A DNA stretch of 64,000 nt. Origin: JAVWMQ01 sp036646055 (lineage in GTDB: Bacteria; Bacillota; Clostridia; Peptostreptococcales; Anaerovoracaceae). This document shows positions 8,901-17,636 of this stretch, one piece after another. Location: positions 62,001 to 126,000 of the forward strand of contig JAVXMY010000005.1 of the NCBI GenBank assembly GCA_036646055.1. Reading direction: 5' to 3'. Below the pieces are notes generated by a model. It worked only from the letters and a program-made list of their open reading frames with translations. It was not told the origin of the DNA and ran no database searches. Positions within the stretch are counted from its first letter, which is position 1, and every line of letters begins with the position of its first letter. Position numbers and translations under genes: made by a program.

Positions 8901-10831
8901 GAGAAATAATTAGAGCCCCTCATTCTGGCTTTTGTTTTGGCGTTAGTCAGGCTATTGATAGGGCAAAGAATATAGCTAAAGAATATGAAGGTAGTAAAAT
9001 ATATACTTTTGGACCTTTAATTCATAACAAAATGGTTACTGATTCTCTTGAAAAAGAAGGGGTGTATATTTTAAATGATATTAACAAGGCGAACAAAGGT
9101 GATATTTTAATAATTAGATCCCACGGAATTGGCAAAAAATATTATGACATTGCAGAAGAAAAAGGCATAATAATTAAAGATGCTACTTGTACTTTTGTAA
9201 AAAAAATTCATAATTTAGTTCATGAAGCATATCTGAATAATAAACAGATTGTAATTGTAGGTGACGAAAACCATCCTGAAGTACAAGGAATTAATGGATG
9301 GTGTAATGATTCAGCTATAATACTTAGCCAACCAAGAGATATTAAAAAAGACAACTTATTTATTGTTGCTCAAACTACAATTAAGAAGGAAACCTTTGAA
9401 AGTGTATTATCTCATCTTCAAATTAATAACCAAGTAGAATACAAAAATACTATTTGTAATGCGACTAAAGAAAGACAAAATGGATGCACTGAAACTGCTA
9501 AAAATGTAGACGTAATGCTTGTAATAGGAGATAAAAATTCATCAAATAGCAGAAAACTATATGAAATAGCAAAAAAACATTGCAAAAATGCCTATTTTGT
9601 GACGGATATTTCAAATTTACCATTGAAAGATTTACAAAAATATAATAGAATAGGTATAGCGGCGGGCGCTTCGACACCCGAAAACGCAATTAAGGAGGTT
9701 ACTACAAAGATGAGTGACAAAATCACAAAAGAAGAATCTATGTTAGATTACATGGAAGAGATTGAAAAATCATTAAGACTACCAAGAGGTGGTGAACTGG
9801 TTACAGGTAAAGTACACCAGGTAACAGACAAGGAAATTATCGTGAACCTTGGATGCAAGAAGGATGGAATTATTCCTTTAAACGAAATTACATTGGAAGG
9901 AGAACAGAAACTAACTGATTTATTCAGTGAGGGTGAAGAAATCACAGCAAAAGTTTTAAAAACTGATGACGGTGACGGAACTATCCTACTTTCAAAGAAA
10001 AAGTTAGAAGCAAGCGAGCATTGGGAAGAAATTAACAAAGCTCTTGAAGATAAAGCTTTAATTGACGTAACAGTAGTTAGACAGGTAAACGGTGGTGTTA
10101 TCGCAACGTACAAAGAAGTACAGGGATTCATTCCTTTATCACAGCTATCTGACAAGTTTGTTGAAGATTCATCAGAATTTATTGGTCAAACTTTATCAGT
10201 AAAAGTATCTAGAGTTGATGCAAGAAGAGGCAAAGCTGTATTCTCACACAAAGCTAGACTAATTGAAGAACGTCAGAAGGCACTAGAAGAAATTTGGAAG
10301 AGCATTAGCGTTGGCGACATCGTTGAAGGTACAGTAATGAGATTTACAGATTACGGTGCATTCGTAGATATCGGCGGAGTTGATGGATTACTACATATTT
10401 CAGAAATTTCATGGGGCAAATTAAAGCACCCACAGGAAGTTCTAGAAATTGGTGAAAAACTTCACGTTAAGATTCTTTCTATGAACAACGAAAAAGGCAA
10501 GATTTCTTTAGGTCTAAAACAGACTCAGCCAGAACCTTGGTCAGTAATTGATGAAAACTATCAGATTGGACAGGTTGTTTCAGGTAAAGTTGTACAGATC
10601 AAAGAATATGGTTGTTTTGTTGAATTAGAACCAGGTCTAGACGGATTAGTTCATATTTCAGAAGTTAGCCACAAGAGAGTTGCTAATATCAATGATGAAT
10701 TAAATCTTGGTCAGGAAGTTTCAGCAAAAATTCTTGAAATTGACAAGGACAGAAAAAGAATTAGCTTAAGCATCAAGGAAACTCTTGAAGCACCAGCTAG
10801 AGATGATTCTGGAGCTGCAGACGCAGAATAA
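8897..10831 (+). CDS. ispH: IspH (HMB-PP reductase) fused to ribosomal protein S1
   Basis: One 644-residue frame. Residues 1 to about 270 are IspH, the last enzyme of the MEP isoprenoid pathway, with the three Fe-S cysteines Cys13 (SGFCFGV), Cys98 (KDATCTF) and Cys187 (NTICNATKERQ), conserved histidines, and SSNSRKL. From about 299 there are four S1 RNA-binding repeats, starting near GELVTGKV, then about 383, 472 (GDIVEGTV) and 558 (GQVVSGKV). Such fusions are known in Clostridia. At the junction AAGGAGGT (9692-9699) precedes an in-frame ATG at 9710, so S1 can probably also be made alone (373 residues). Codon use after that point looks like that of a highly expressed gene. Confidence 0.93.
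   Translation: MREIIRAPHSGFCFGVSQAIDRAKNIAKEYEGSKIYTFGPLIHNKMVTDSLEKEGVYILNDINKANKGDILIIRSHGIGKKYYDIAEEKGIIIKDATCTFVKKIHNLVHEAYLNNKQIVIVGDENHPEVQGINGWCNDSAIILSQPRDIKKDNLFIVAQTTIKKETFESVLSHLQINNQVEYKNTICNATKERQNGCTETAKNVDVMLVIGDKNSSNSRKLYEIAKKHCKNAYFVTDISNLPLKDLQKYNRIGIAAGASTPENAIKEVTTKMSDKITKEESMLDYMEEIEKSLRLPRGGELVTGKVHQVTDKEIIVNLGCKKDGIIPLNEITLEGEQKLTDLFSEGEEITAKVLKTDDGDGTILLSKKKLEASEHWEEINKALEDKALIDVTVVRQVNGGVIATYKEVQGFIPLSQLSDKFVEDSSEFIGQTLSVKVSRVDARRGKAVFSHKARLIEERQKALEEIWKSISVGDIVEGTVMRFTDYGAFVDIGGVDGLLHISEISWGKLKHPQEVLEIGEKLHVKILSMNNEKGKISLGLKQTQPEPWSVIDENYQIGQVVSGKVVQIKEYGCFVELEPGLDGLVHISEVSHKRVANINDELNLGQEVSAKILEIDKDRKRISLSIKETLEAPARDDSGAADAE
9692..9712 (+). promoter_or_regulatory. 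Internal ribosome binding site and start codon for stand-alone S1
   Basis: AAGGAGGT at 9692-9699, ten bases, then ATG 9710 in the frame of the fusion. It encodes MSDKITKEESMLDYMEEIEK, a plausible S1 N-terminus. Confidence 0.65.
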
Positions 10832-10838
10832 TGTAATT

Positions 10839-10874
10839 AAAAGAGATTGATAGATTTATATCTTTCTCTTTTTT
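10839..10874 (+). terminator. Probable weak terminator after ispH-S1
   Basis: AAAAGAGA (10839-10846) can pair with TCTCTTTT (10865-10872) and runs into T's; the loop is long, so the call is moderate. Confidence 0.45.
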
Positions 10875-10897
10875 AATACAAAAAAACACCTTATTTA

Positions 10898-10906
10898 TGT
10901 TATAAT
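10898..10906 (+). promoter_or_regulatory. Extended -10 promoter element for the Sfp-like gene
   Basis: TG-T-TATAAT at 10898-10906, 33 bases before the start codon; no good -35 is visible, as often with extended -10 promoters. Confidence 0.45.
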
Positions 10907-10939
10907 AATACATAGAAAATCAGGACATGAGGTGATGAA

Positions 10940-11491
10940 ATGGATCTATATTTCTATGAAGGTTTTAGTAATACTAGTACAAATACAGTAATAACTAAAG
11001 CTATCAAAAGTTATATTAAGGACAATAATATTAGTGTTAAAAATGATATAGAAATTTTAAGAGATAATATGGGTAAACCTTATATTGAGGGGAAACCTTT
11101 TCACTTTTCTGTTACACATTCAGGTGAAATGGCCCTAGTTGTTATTTCTGACTCTAATATTGGAATTGACTTACAAGAAAGACTACCAAAAGATATAGAA
11201 GGCCTTGCTGAGCGGTTTTTTAGCGAAAAAGAAGCTCATCACATTGATCTTTGGGGAGATGATGGGTTTTTGGACATATGGGTTCGTAAAGAGGCTTTGA
11301 CTAAATACTTAGGAAGTTCACTTATGAGGGTCCTTAGTGAGTACGACGTTGTTGATGAAAATGGTATAGTAGATTCTATTAATGTAAATGGACAAAAGGT
11401 TTATTTTATTTCCGTCAACATGGGATATGATATTAAATGTGTTATTGCATCTGCCAGGAAGGATGAATTATGCATAAAAGGTATAATATAA
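10940..11491 (+). CDS. 4'-phosphopantetheinyl transferase, Sfp type
   Basis: A 183-residue protein with the Sfp/AcpT motifs: FHFSVTHSGEMA (about 55-65), GIDLQE (75-80), ERFFSEKEAH (91-100) and WVRKEALTKYLG (114-125). The family moves phosphopantetheine from CoA to acyl or peptidyl carrier proteins. The Mg-binding pattern GIDxE reads GIDLQ here, so the second acidic ligand is Gln79, with Glu80 next to it; Asp77 and Glu118 are present. Which carrier protein it serves is not shown; no synthase cluster lies nearby. GAGGTGA precedes ATG 10940. The next gene overlaps its end by 22 bases. Confidence 0.85.
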   Translation: MDLYFYEGFSNTSTNTVITKAIKSYIKDNNISVKNDIEILRDNMGKPYIEGKPFHFSVTHSGEMALVVISDSNIGIDLQERLPKDIEGLAERFFSEKEAHHIDLWGDDGFLDIWVRKEALTKYLGSSLMRVLSEYDVVDENGIVDSINVNGQKVYFISVNMGYDIKCVIASARKDELCIKGII

Positions 11492-12369
11492 ATGCATATA
11501 TAGCAGGACTATGTTCTGCATTAATAGTAGGGTTTTCATTTTTGGCAATAAAAATTTGCATTCCTTATGGATCTCCCTTTGAAATTATAGTTTTTAGATT
11601 TAATACGGCACTAGTAGTAGCTATTATAGCATTAATAATTAATTTGAAAAGGCATAAAATCAAAAGGGTGAGACCTTTATTAATTATAGGGTTATCCTAT
11701 ATTGTATTTGTGATTTTTCAAACATTGGGAGTTTATTATTTATCCTCAGTTGAAAGTGCAATAATTTTTGCAGCAGCACCCATTGTAGTTCAAATACTTG
11801 CAGCAGTTTTTCTTAAGGAATATACTAACAAAACTCAGAATATATTTATACTCATAACGGTTACATCTTTACTTATTATGGTTATTAAAAATGCTAAACA
11901 TATTGAATTTAATGGATTTGGAGTTCTGCTTATAACTATAGGAATGCTAGGATTAGCCACAAATACTGTATTGATTAGAAAGCATCGTGGTGAGTATTTA
12001 CCTACGGAGATTTCATCGATCACAATTATTACAGGTGGAATAATATTTAATATTGGTGCCATAATCGACTGTATTGTTAATGATAATTTAGGACATTATA
12101 TAGAACTAATTCACAACGGTAAGTTTATGGTTGGAGTAGTATTTTTGGGTATATTTTGTATTTTTATTTCAAGTACATTGATGGCTTTTATTAATAAGAG
12201 ACTTAAGGCGGTACAAGCTTCTTTGTTTGGAAGTCTTAGCACTGTAGTGTCTCTATTGGCAGGGGTTATAATATTAGGAGAAGACATTTTCATTTACCAG
12301 GTTGTTTGTAGTGTTGGTATAATTGTTGGAATAATTGGTGTTAATGCATGGGGAGACGGAAATGGTTAA
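11470..12369 (+). CDS. DMT (EamA-family) permease
   Basis: A 299-residue membrane protein with about ten hydrophobic segments and two EamA repeats. Typical positions are GFSFLAIKICIPYGSPFEI near the start, YYLSSVESAIIFAAAPIVVQILAA in repeat 1, and KAVQASLFGSLSTVVSLLAG in repeat 2. These transporters usually export small metabolites or amino acids; the substrate cannot be read from the sequence. It overlaps the Sfp-like gene by 22 bases, with GGAAGG upstream of its ATG, so the two are probably co-transcribed. Confidence 0.8.
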   Translation: MHKRYNINAYIAGLCSALIVGFSFLAIKICIPYGSPFEIIVFRFNTALVVAIIALIINLKRHKIKRVRPLLIIGLSYIVFVIFQTLGVYYLSSVESAIIFAAAPIVVQILAAVFLKEYTNKTQNIFILITVTSLLIMVIKNAKHIEFNGFGVLLITIGMLGLATNTVLIRKHRGEYLPTEISSITIITGGIIFNIGAIIDCIVNDNLGHYIELIHNGKFMVGVVFLGIFCIFISSTLMAFINKRLKAVQASLFGSLSTVVSLLAGVIILGEDIFIYQVVCSVGIIVGIIGVNAWGDGNG

Positions 12370-12422
12370 AGAAAAAAATAAAGATGTATACAGGTGTGAT
12401 ATGATCACTGCTAGGAGTAAGT

Positions 12423-12911
12423 ATGGATATTAATGAAGTATCTTTGAGACATTTAGCTAATAGGCCTAGAACAAAAAAGGAAATTAAAGATCACTTAATT
12501 AAAAAAGGTTTTGAGCCTATAGAAATAAAAGAAGAAATAGACTATCTGCTTGAGCATAAATATATTGACGATTCAAGTTATACAGAGGAATATATTAGAT
12601 ATGGTTTTTCAAAGAATAAGGGTATAGGCAGAATAGAAATGGAACTATATCAGAAAGGTGTTTCTAAAGAAGATTTTTCAAAGGGGTATTATGCCTATGA
12701 AGATGAGTATCAAATAGATATAAAAGAAATTGAAAGAGAAAATTGCTATAATGAAGCAGATAAAATAATGAGCAGAGCAATTTCTATTGACCAAAAGACT
12801 ATTGCTAAGCTTGGAAGAAGGTTAAGTTCCTTAGGCTATCAATCTGGTTTAGTTTATGAAATTATAGGTAAATATATGAAAGAGAAAAATAATGACGGAA
12901 GTTTTGAGTAG
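12423..12911 (+). CDS. recX: RecX-family regulator of RecA
   Basis: A 162-residue helical protein with the RecX three-helix repeats: LRHLANRPRTKKEIKDHLIKKGF, then EIDYLLEHKYIDDSSYTEEYI, then GRIEMELYQKGVS, and the C-terminal RRLSSLGYQSGLVYEII. RecX binds RecA filaments and dampens recombination. GGAG lies 6 bases before ATG 12423. It starts a run of closely spaced genes that extends to 18947; recA is not in the window. It overlaps tcdA by 20 bases. Confidence 0.85.
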   Translation: MDINEVSLRHLANRPRTKKEIKDHLIKKGFEPIEIKEEIDYLLEHKYIDDSSYTEEYIRYGFSKNKGIGRIEMELYQKGVSKEDFSKGYYAYEDEYQIDIKEIERENCYNEADKIMSRAISIDQKTIAKLGRRLSSLGYQSGLVYEIIGKYMKEKNNDGSFE

Positions 12912-13584
12912 GACAACAAGAATAATCGGTGAAGAAGGAATTAATTTGCTTAAAAAATCCAAGGTGATAGTCTTTGGCATAGGCGGAGTTGGAGGCTATA
13001 TTATTGAGGCTTTAGCACGTACAGGTGTAGGTCATATTGCAATTGTTGATAATGACACTGTGGATAAATCCAATATTAATAGGCAGATAATAGCTCTTAA
13101 TAGTACAATCGGTCTAAATAAAACAGATGTAATGGAAAGCCGAATCAAAGATATAGATGCTACAATAGTAGTTGAAAAGATAAATATGTTTTATTTACCA
13201 GAAAAAAATGATAAAATTAACTTTGACAAGTATGATTATATTGTTGATGCAATTGATACTGTAGCGGCGAAGATTAATATAATTGAAATGGCCAAAAAAA
13301 ATGGAGTTAAGGTTATATCTTCTATGGGTACTGGAAACAAAATGAACCCTGAAATGCTAGAAATTGCCGATATTAGCAAGACTAGTGTTTGCCCATTGGC
13401 CAAGGCAATTCGTAAAGAACTTCGCAGAAGAAATATAAAAGATGTAAAGGTTTTGTTTTCTAAGGAAGAGCCTGTTGTTAGAGCTAATCCACCAGGAAGC
13501 ATTGCTTTTGTGCCAGCAGTGGCAGGATTAGTTATTGCAGGAGAGGTAGTAAAGGATTTAATAAAATGGGAAGGGAAGATTTAA
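12892..13584 (+). CDS. tcdA: tRNA threonylcarbamoyladenosine dehydratase (TcdA/YgdL, ThiF fold)
   Basis: A 230-residue E1-like enzyme. The nucleotide-binding motif FGIGGVGGYIIEALAR lies near residues 25-40, followed by IVDNDTVDKSNINRQ. The likely catalytic cysteine is in KTSVCPLAKAIRKELRRR (about 165), and FVPAVAGLVIAGEVV is near the end. TcdA cyclises t6A to ct6A at position 37 of tRNAs decoding ANN codons, using ATP. Length fits the shorter Gram-positive members. The start overlaps recX by 20 bases and the end overlaps the next gene by 19. Confidence 0.88.
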   Translation: MTEVLSRTTRIIGEEGINLLKKSKVIVFGIGGVGGYIIEALARTGVGHIAIVDNDTVDKSNINRQIIALNSTIGLNKTDVMESRIKDIDATIVVEKINMFYLPEKNDKINFDKYDYIVDAIDTVAAKINIIEMAKKNGVKVISSMGTGNKMNPEMLEIADISKTSVCPLAKAIRKELRRRNIKDVKVLFSKEEPVVRANPPGSIAFVPAVAGLVIAGEVVKDLIKWEGKI

Positions 13585-14015
13585 TAAGATATATAGAATT
13601 ATTTGAAGCAGAAATACTGTCTATATATAAAGGCGAAATATTAAAGGATATTCGTAAACAATCTAGTTTTTTTAGTATATTTACAGGTAAACATAGGCAA
13701 GAAACCATAGAAAGATTAGAATACCTAAAAGAAAAGGTAATACTAATTGATCCTGAAAAAATTGAAATTGACAAGGAAGATGTTGAAGCTGCTAAAGTCA
13801 AAGAATTGTTTGGCGAAGTAGTTACATATTTCTTTGGAGTTTGCAATGCTCAAATAGATTTCCAGGAATTTTTAATTCGTAAAGAATCTAAAGAGCCGAT
13901 TACAGTGGCAGAGATGAACAATATATCAAGCGAACTTACAAAAAATAATGTTGGTATGCAGGATTCAATTAAAGCTATTAGAGATATAATGATTAAACAA
14001 GGAGTGGAAAAATAA
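13566..14015 (+). CDS. Protein of unknown function
   Basis: A 149-residue soluble, charged and mostly helical protein with no signal peptide, membrane segment or motif that I recognise. It is rich in Glu, Lys and Ile; notable pieces are IRKQSSFFSIFTGKHRQETIERL (about 26-48) and ELFGEVVTYFFGVCNAQIDFQEF (about 80-102). The ATG at 13566 lies within the 3' end of tcdA, preceded by weak purines, so translation is probably coupled. It is followed after 1 base by the coaB-like gene. Codon use matches its neighbours, so I take it as a real gene. Confidence 0.6.
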   Translation: MGREDLIRYIELFEAEILSIYKGEILKDIRKQSSFFSIFTGKHRQETIERLEYLKEKVILIDPEKIEIDKEDVEAAKVKELFGEVVTYFFGVCNAQIDFQEFLIRKESKEPITVAEMNNISSELTKNNVGMQDSIKAIRDIMIKQGVEK

Positions 14016-14016
14016 A

Positions 14017-14754
14017 TTGAAGAGAATAATAATAACAGGTGGACCAACTAATGAGCCAATTGATGAAGTAATGAAAATTACAAACATGTCTACAGGTAGT
14101 TTATCTATTTCACTTGCTAATGAGTTTTTAGATAAGGGCTATGAAGTTTGTTTAATTGTAAATCAAGACATTGATATGCACAAATTAAATGAAAGTGATA
14201 GACTAAAAAAAATTGAAATAGAAACAGCTGACGATATGCTTTATGAATTAAAGGAAGAAAGCTATGATTCTAAATATGATTTTATTATTCATGCATCAGC
14301 TGTAGGAGATTACAAAACTGACTTTACTTTTTTGATGGAAGATTTAGCCGAAGAATTATTTGAACATAAAGATGAATTTAATTCACCACAGGATATATAT
14401 GATATTTTAGTTGATCCAAAGTGTAGACTTGATAATAGTTCTAAAATCAGTAGTTATCAGGAAGACTTATCAGTAAAACTTACATTAACACCAAAGGTTA
14501 TTAAGAATTTAAGACAGTGGTATCCAAGTACAAAAATTATCGGTTGTAAACTACTAGAAAATGTATCAAAAGAAGAACTGTTTGATGTTGCAACTAAACT
14601 TTGCAATAAGAATGATGTAAACTACATTTTAGCAAATGATTTGGCTGATTTAAGAGCGGGTAAATTAACAAGATACTTAGTAGACAAAAATGGATTTACT
14701 AATACTACACTAGATAATCCATCAGCAATAGCTAATTTTGTTGATACTTTATAG
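14017..14754 (+). CDS. Phosphopantothenate-cysteine ligase-like protein (CoaB type)
   Basis: A 245-residue protein beginning KRIIITGGPTNEPIDEVMKITNMSTG, which is the CoaB pattern for the nucleotide-binding loop and substrate site. FIIHASAVGDYKTDF (about 90) and KLTLTPKVIKNLRQWYP (about 155) match the CoaB positions for AVxDY and LxxTPKIL. CoaB joins 4'-phosphopantothenate to cysteine in CoA synthesis. It is the stand-alone form without the CoaC decarboxylase domain. The start is TTG 14017, with GGAG upstream inside the preceding gene. A Sfp-type enzyme using CoA is encoded nearby, but in a different unit. Confidence 0.8.
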   Translation: MKRIIITGGPTNEPIDEVMKITNMSTGSLSISLANEFLDKGYEVCLIVNQDIDMHKLNESDRLKKIEIETADDMLYELKEESYDSKYDFIIHASAVGDYKTDFTFLMEDLAEELFEHKDEFNSPQDIYDILVDPKCRLDNSSKISSYQEDLSVKLTLTPKVIKNLRQWYPSTKIIGCKLLENVSKEELFDVATKLCNKNDVNYILANDLADLRAGKLTRYLVDKNGFTNTTLDNPSAIANFVDTL

Positions 14755-14763
14755 GAGGTAAAT

Positions 14764-15738
14764 GTGGATTTAACCTTTACAGTTATAATAGTTTTTTTAG
14801 CAGTAATAGTACTGCTTCTTGTTGTATTAATAGTAAGCTCATTGCTAACTAGAAAAGAAACCCATAGGCAAATAAATCATTTAGGCTTTGAAAACGAACA
14901 GAAATTAAACAATTTAAGGAAGACCATGAATGAACAATTAGAACAAGTTTCAAAGGGCATGGGGGAAATGCAAAATTTAGCTCAAGGGGTTACAGATTTG
15001 CAAAAGATATTATCCAATGTAAAAACAAGAGGTATTCTTGGAGAAATCCAGTTAGGTGCAATATTAGAACAAATATTAAGCCCAGAACAGTATGTTGAGA
15101 ACATTAATACTAAACCAAATAGTCGTGAAAGAGTTGAATTTGCTGTTAGGTTGCCTGGAAATGAGGAAGAGCCTATCTATTTACCAATTGACTCTAAGTT
15201 CCCGGGGGATGCTTATTTGTCCCTTGTAGAAGCCTACGAAAAAGGTGACAAAGAAATTATTGATGTAATGGGCAAAAATCTTGACAATGCAATAAAAAAA
15301 GCAGCAAAAGATATTAGTGAAAAATATATTGAGCCACCGTATACAACTAATTTTGCCATAATGTTTTTGCCTTTTGAAGGCCTTTATGCTGAAGTAGTAA
15401 GACGGGGTTTAATTGAAAAACTACAAAATGATTATAAAATCAATATTGCAGGGCCAACAAATATGGCGGCTTTATTAAATACTATACAAATGGGATTTAA
15501 AACTATTGCAATTAAAAACAATACAAGTTTAGTGTGGGAAACACTTTCCCTTGTAAAAAATGAATTTGACAAGTTTGATCAAGTGTTATTAAATACACAA
15601 GCTCGTCTAACACAGACAAATGCAGAATTAGATAAACTAATTGGCGTAAGAACTAGAAGTATAAACAAAGCCTTAAGTAAATTATCAAAACTTGAAGGTA
15701 ATGATACAAAAAAAGATATAGATATTTTTGAGGAGTAG
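14764..15738 (+). CDS. rmuC: RmuC-family DNA recombination protein
   Basis: A 324-residue protein with an N-terminal membrane helix (about residues 3-27), a coiled-coil stretch (28-75), and the RmuC nuclease-fold domain: RGILGEIQLGAILEQIL (about 95-112), ERVEFAVRLPG, YLPIDSKFPGDAY (about 140-155) and NFAIMFLPFEGLYAEV (about 198). RmuC-like proteins limit certain DNA rearrangements. The start is GTG 14764, five bases after TAGGAGGTA; the overlapping ATG 14762 is in another frame. Somewhat shorter than many homologues, but the core domain is complete. Confidence 0.88.
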   Translation: MDLTFTVIIVFLAVIVLLLVVLIVSSLLTRKETHRQINHLGFENEQKLNNLRKTMNEQLEQVSKGMGEMQNLAQGVTDLQKILSNVKTRGILGEIQLGAILEQILSPEQYVENINTKPNSRERVEFAVRLPGNEEEPIYLPIDSKFPGDAYLSLVEAYEKGDKEIIDVMGKNLDNAIKKAAKDISEKYIEPPYTTNFAIMFLPFEGLYAEVVRRGLIEKLQNDYKINIAGPTNMAALLNTIQMGFKTIAIKNNTSLVWETLSLVKNEFDKFDQVLLNTQARLTQTNAELDKLIGVRTRSINKALSKLSKLEGNDTKKDIDIFEE

Positions 15739-15739
15739 T

Positions 15740-16435
15740 ATGGCATTATACATAATTGCTGATTTACATCTTTCTTTAGACGAAAACGTAAATAAGCCTA
15801 TGGACATTTATGGTGGCCCGTGGGTTAATCATACGGAAGTACTTAAGAAAGAATGGGAAGCCATAATCAAGCCAGAAGATACAGTTATAATAGCTGGAGA
15901 TATTTCTTGGGGGCTAAAAATTGAACAAACTATGGCAGACCTAGAGTATATTGGGAAGTTGCCTGGTAAAAAGATTATCTTTAAAGGTAATCATGATTTG
16001 TGGTGGACAGGAATTAATAAACTAAATAAGCTTTTTGATAATATAGTATTTGTTCATAATACCTTTGTAGCTGTAGGAAATACGGCAGTTTGCGGTACAA
16101 GAGGATGGAATTGCCCAGGTAGCGAAGACTTTACACTTCAAGATAACAAAATTTACAAAAGGGAAGTTTTAAGACTAAAGACATCTATAGAGCTAGCTAA
16201 AGAAGAAGGGTATAAAGATATTGTGGGAGTTTTACATTATCCACCTACAAATGATAAAAAACAACCTTCAGAATTTACTAGAACTTTTGAATCCTACGGG
16301 ATTAAAGATGTATATTTTGGACATTTACATGGTGAGAATGCTAAAAAAACAAATAATAATTATATTTATAATGGGGTTTCATACAAACTAATTTCCTTAG
16401 ATAAATTAGAATGTAAACCTATGAAAATAAGATAG
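15740..16435 (+). CDS. Calcineurin-like metallophosphoesterase
   Basis: A 231-residue enzyme with all motifs of the calcineurin-like fold: ADLHLS (7-12), GDISWG (about 54), GNHDLWWTG (about 85), a histidine in VLHYPPTND, and GHLHGENAKK near the C-terminus. These ligands bind two metal ions. Substrate is unknown; it could be a nucleotide, a phosphodiester or a protein phosphate. ATG 15740 follows GAGGAG of the rmuC tail by a few bases, and I prefer it to an upstream in-frame TTG. It lies between rmuC and deoB in one packed operon. Confidence 0.85.
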   Translation: MALYIIADLHLSLDENVNKPMDIYGGPWVNHTEVLKKEWEAIIKPEDTVIIAGDISWGLKIEQTMADLEYIGKLPGKKIIFKGNHDLWWTGINKLNKLFDNIVFVHNTFVAVGNTAVCGTRGWNCPGSEDFTLQDNKIYKREVLRLKTSIELAKEEGYKDIVGVLHYPPTNDKKQPSEFTRTFESYGIKDVYFGHLHGENAKKTNNNYIYNGVSYKLISLDKLECKPMKIR

Positions 16436-16447
16436 GAAGTGATCTTA

Positions 16448-17629
16448 ATGAGAAGAGCAATTATTATAGTAATGGATAGTTTAGGAGTAGGTTATTTACC
16501 TGATGCTGAAAAGTATGGTGATAAAGGTGCTAATACTTTTGGCACAATAGTAAAAGAATACCCCCAAATTAAAATACCCAATTTGAAGAAATTGGGGTTT
16601 TGTAATATAAATGGACTAAACCAGGTTTTGAGCCCTAGTTTTTTAGAAAAAAATCTTATAGGAAGTTTTGGAAAACTAAATGAAATGTCAGTAGGTAAGG
16701 ATACAATTACAGGTCATTTTGAAATTGCAGGTATATTAACTGAGCATCCTTTTAAAACATATCCAGATGGATTTCCAAGTGACTTTATCAAACTATTTGA
16801 AGAGGAAATAGGTTGTGAGGTAATAGGAAACTATCCTGAATCTGGTACTGTAATTATAGATAAGTTAGGTGAGGAACACGAAAAAACCGGAAAGCCTATT
16901 GTATACACTTCTGCAGATAGTGTATTTCAAATTGCAGTTAATGTTGACATAATACCGTTAGAGCGTCTATATGAGATTTGTCAGATTGCAAGAAACCTTC
17001 TAGTGGGTAAGTGGGCTTGTGGAAGAGTAATAGCCAGACCTTATCAGACTATTAAAGGGAAGCGAGTTAGAACTAGTGATAGAAAGGACTATGCTGTGTC
17101 TCCACCAAGGGATACTATGCTAAACAACATTTCAAATGAAGGACAAAGGGTTTATGGCGTTGGAAAAATCAATGATATTTTTAATGGCAGCGGTATAACT
17201 GAAACAGTTCATAGTGACAGTAATAATAATGGTGTTGACCAAACAATTACAGCTATTAATGAAGACTTTGAAGGTTTGATTTTTACCAATCTAGTTGATT
17301 TTGACTCTAAGTATGGACATAGGCGAGATCCTATTGGCTATGGCAAAGCAATAGAAGACTTTGATAATAGACTGCCAGAAATACTTAGAGCCATGAAGGA
17401 TGAAGATATTTTATTCATATGTGCAGATCATGGCAATGACCCTGATTTTGTAGGTTATGATCATACTAGAGAATACATTCCTTTAGTTATTTATGGGCAA
17501 AATATTAAACCAGGAGTTAATTTAGATATTAGAAATTCATTTGCAGATATAGGGGCAACAATTTGCCAGTATTTATCTGTAAATCAAACTGAAATTGGAG
17601 AAAGTTTTTTAAAACAGATATTAAAATAG
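16448..17629 (+). CDS. deoB: Phosphopentomutase
   Basis: A 393-residue enzyme of the alkaline-phosphatase superfamily that converts ribose or deoxyribose 1-phosphate to the 5-phosphate. Visible motifs are IIIVMDSLGVGYLPDAEKYGD (start, metal Asp), GKDTITGHFEIAG with the phospho-accepting Thr (about 85-92), YTSADSVFQIA, and LFICADHGNDP and DHTREYIPL for the second metal site. ATG 16448 with AGGAAG upstream is preferred over GTG 16439. It is followed after 7 bases by pdp, which makes its substrate, so the pair salvages nucleosides into pentose phosphates. Confidence 0.95.
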   Translation: MRRAIIIVMDSLGVGYLPDAEKYGDKGANTFGTIVKEYPQIKIPNLKKLGFCNINGLNQVLSPSFLEKNLIGSFGKLNEMSVGKDTITGHFEIAGILTEHPFKTYPDGFPSDFIKLFEEEIGCEVIGNYPESGTVIIDKLGEEHEKTGKPIVYTSADSVFQIAVNVDIIPLERLYEICQIARNLLVGKWACGRVIARPYQTIKGKRVRTSDRKDYAVSPPRDTMLNNISNEGQRVYGVGKINDIFNGSGITETVHSDSNNNGVDQTITAINEDFEGLIFTNLVDFDSKYGHRRDPIGYGKAIEDFDNRLPEILRAMKDEDILFICADHGNDPDFVGYDHTREYIPLVIYGQNIKPGVNLDIRNSFADIGATICQYLSVNQTEIGESFLKQILK

Positions 17630-17636
17630 GTAAGAT

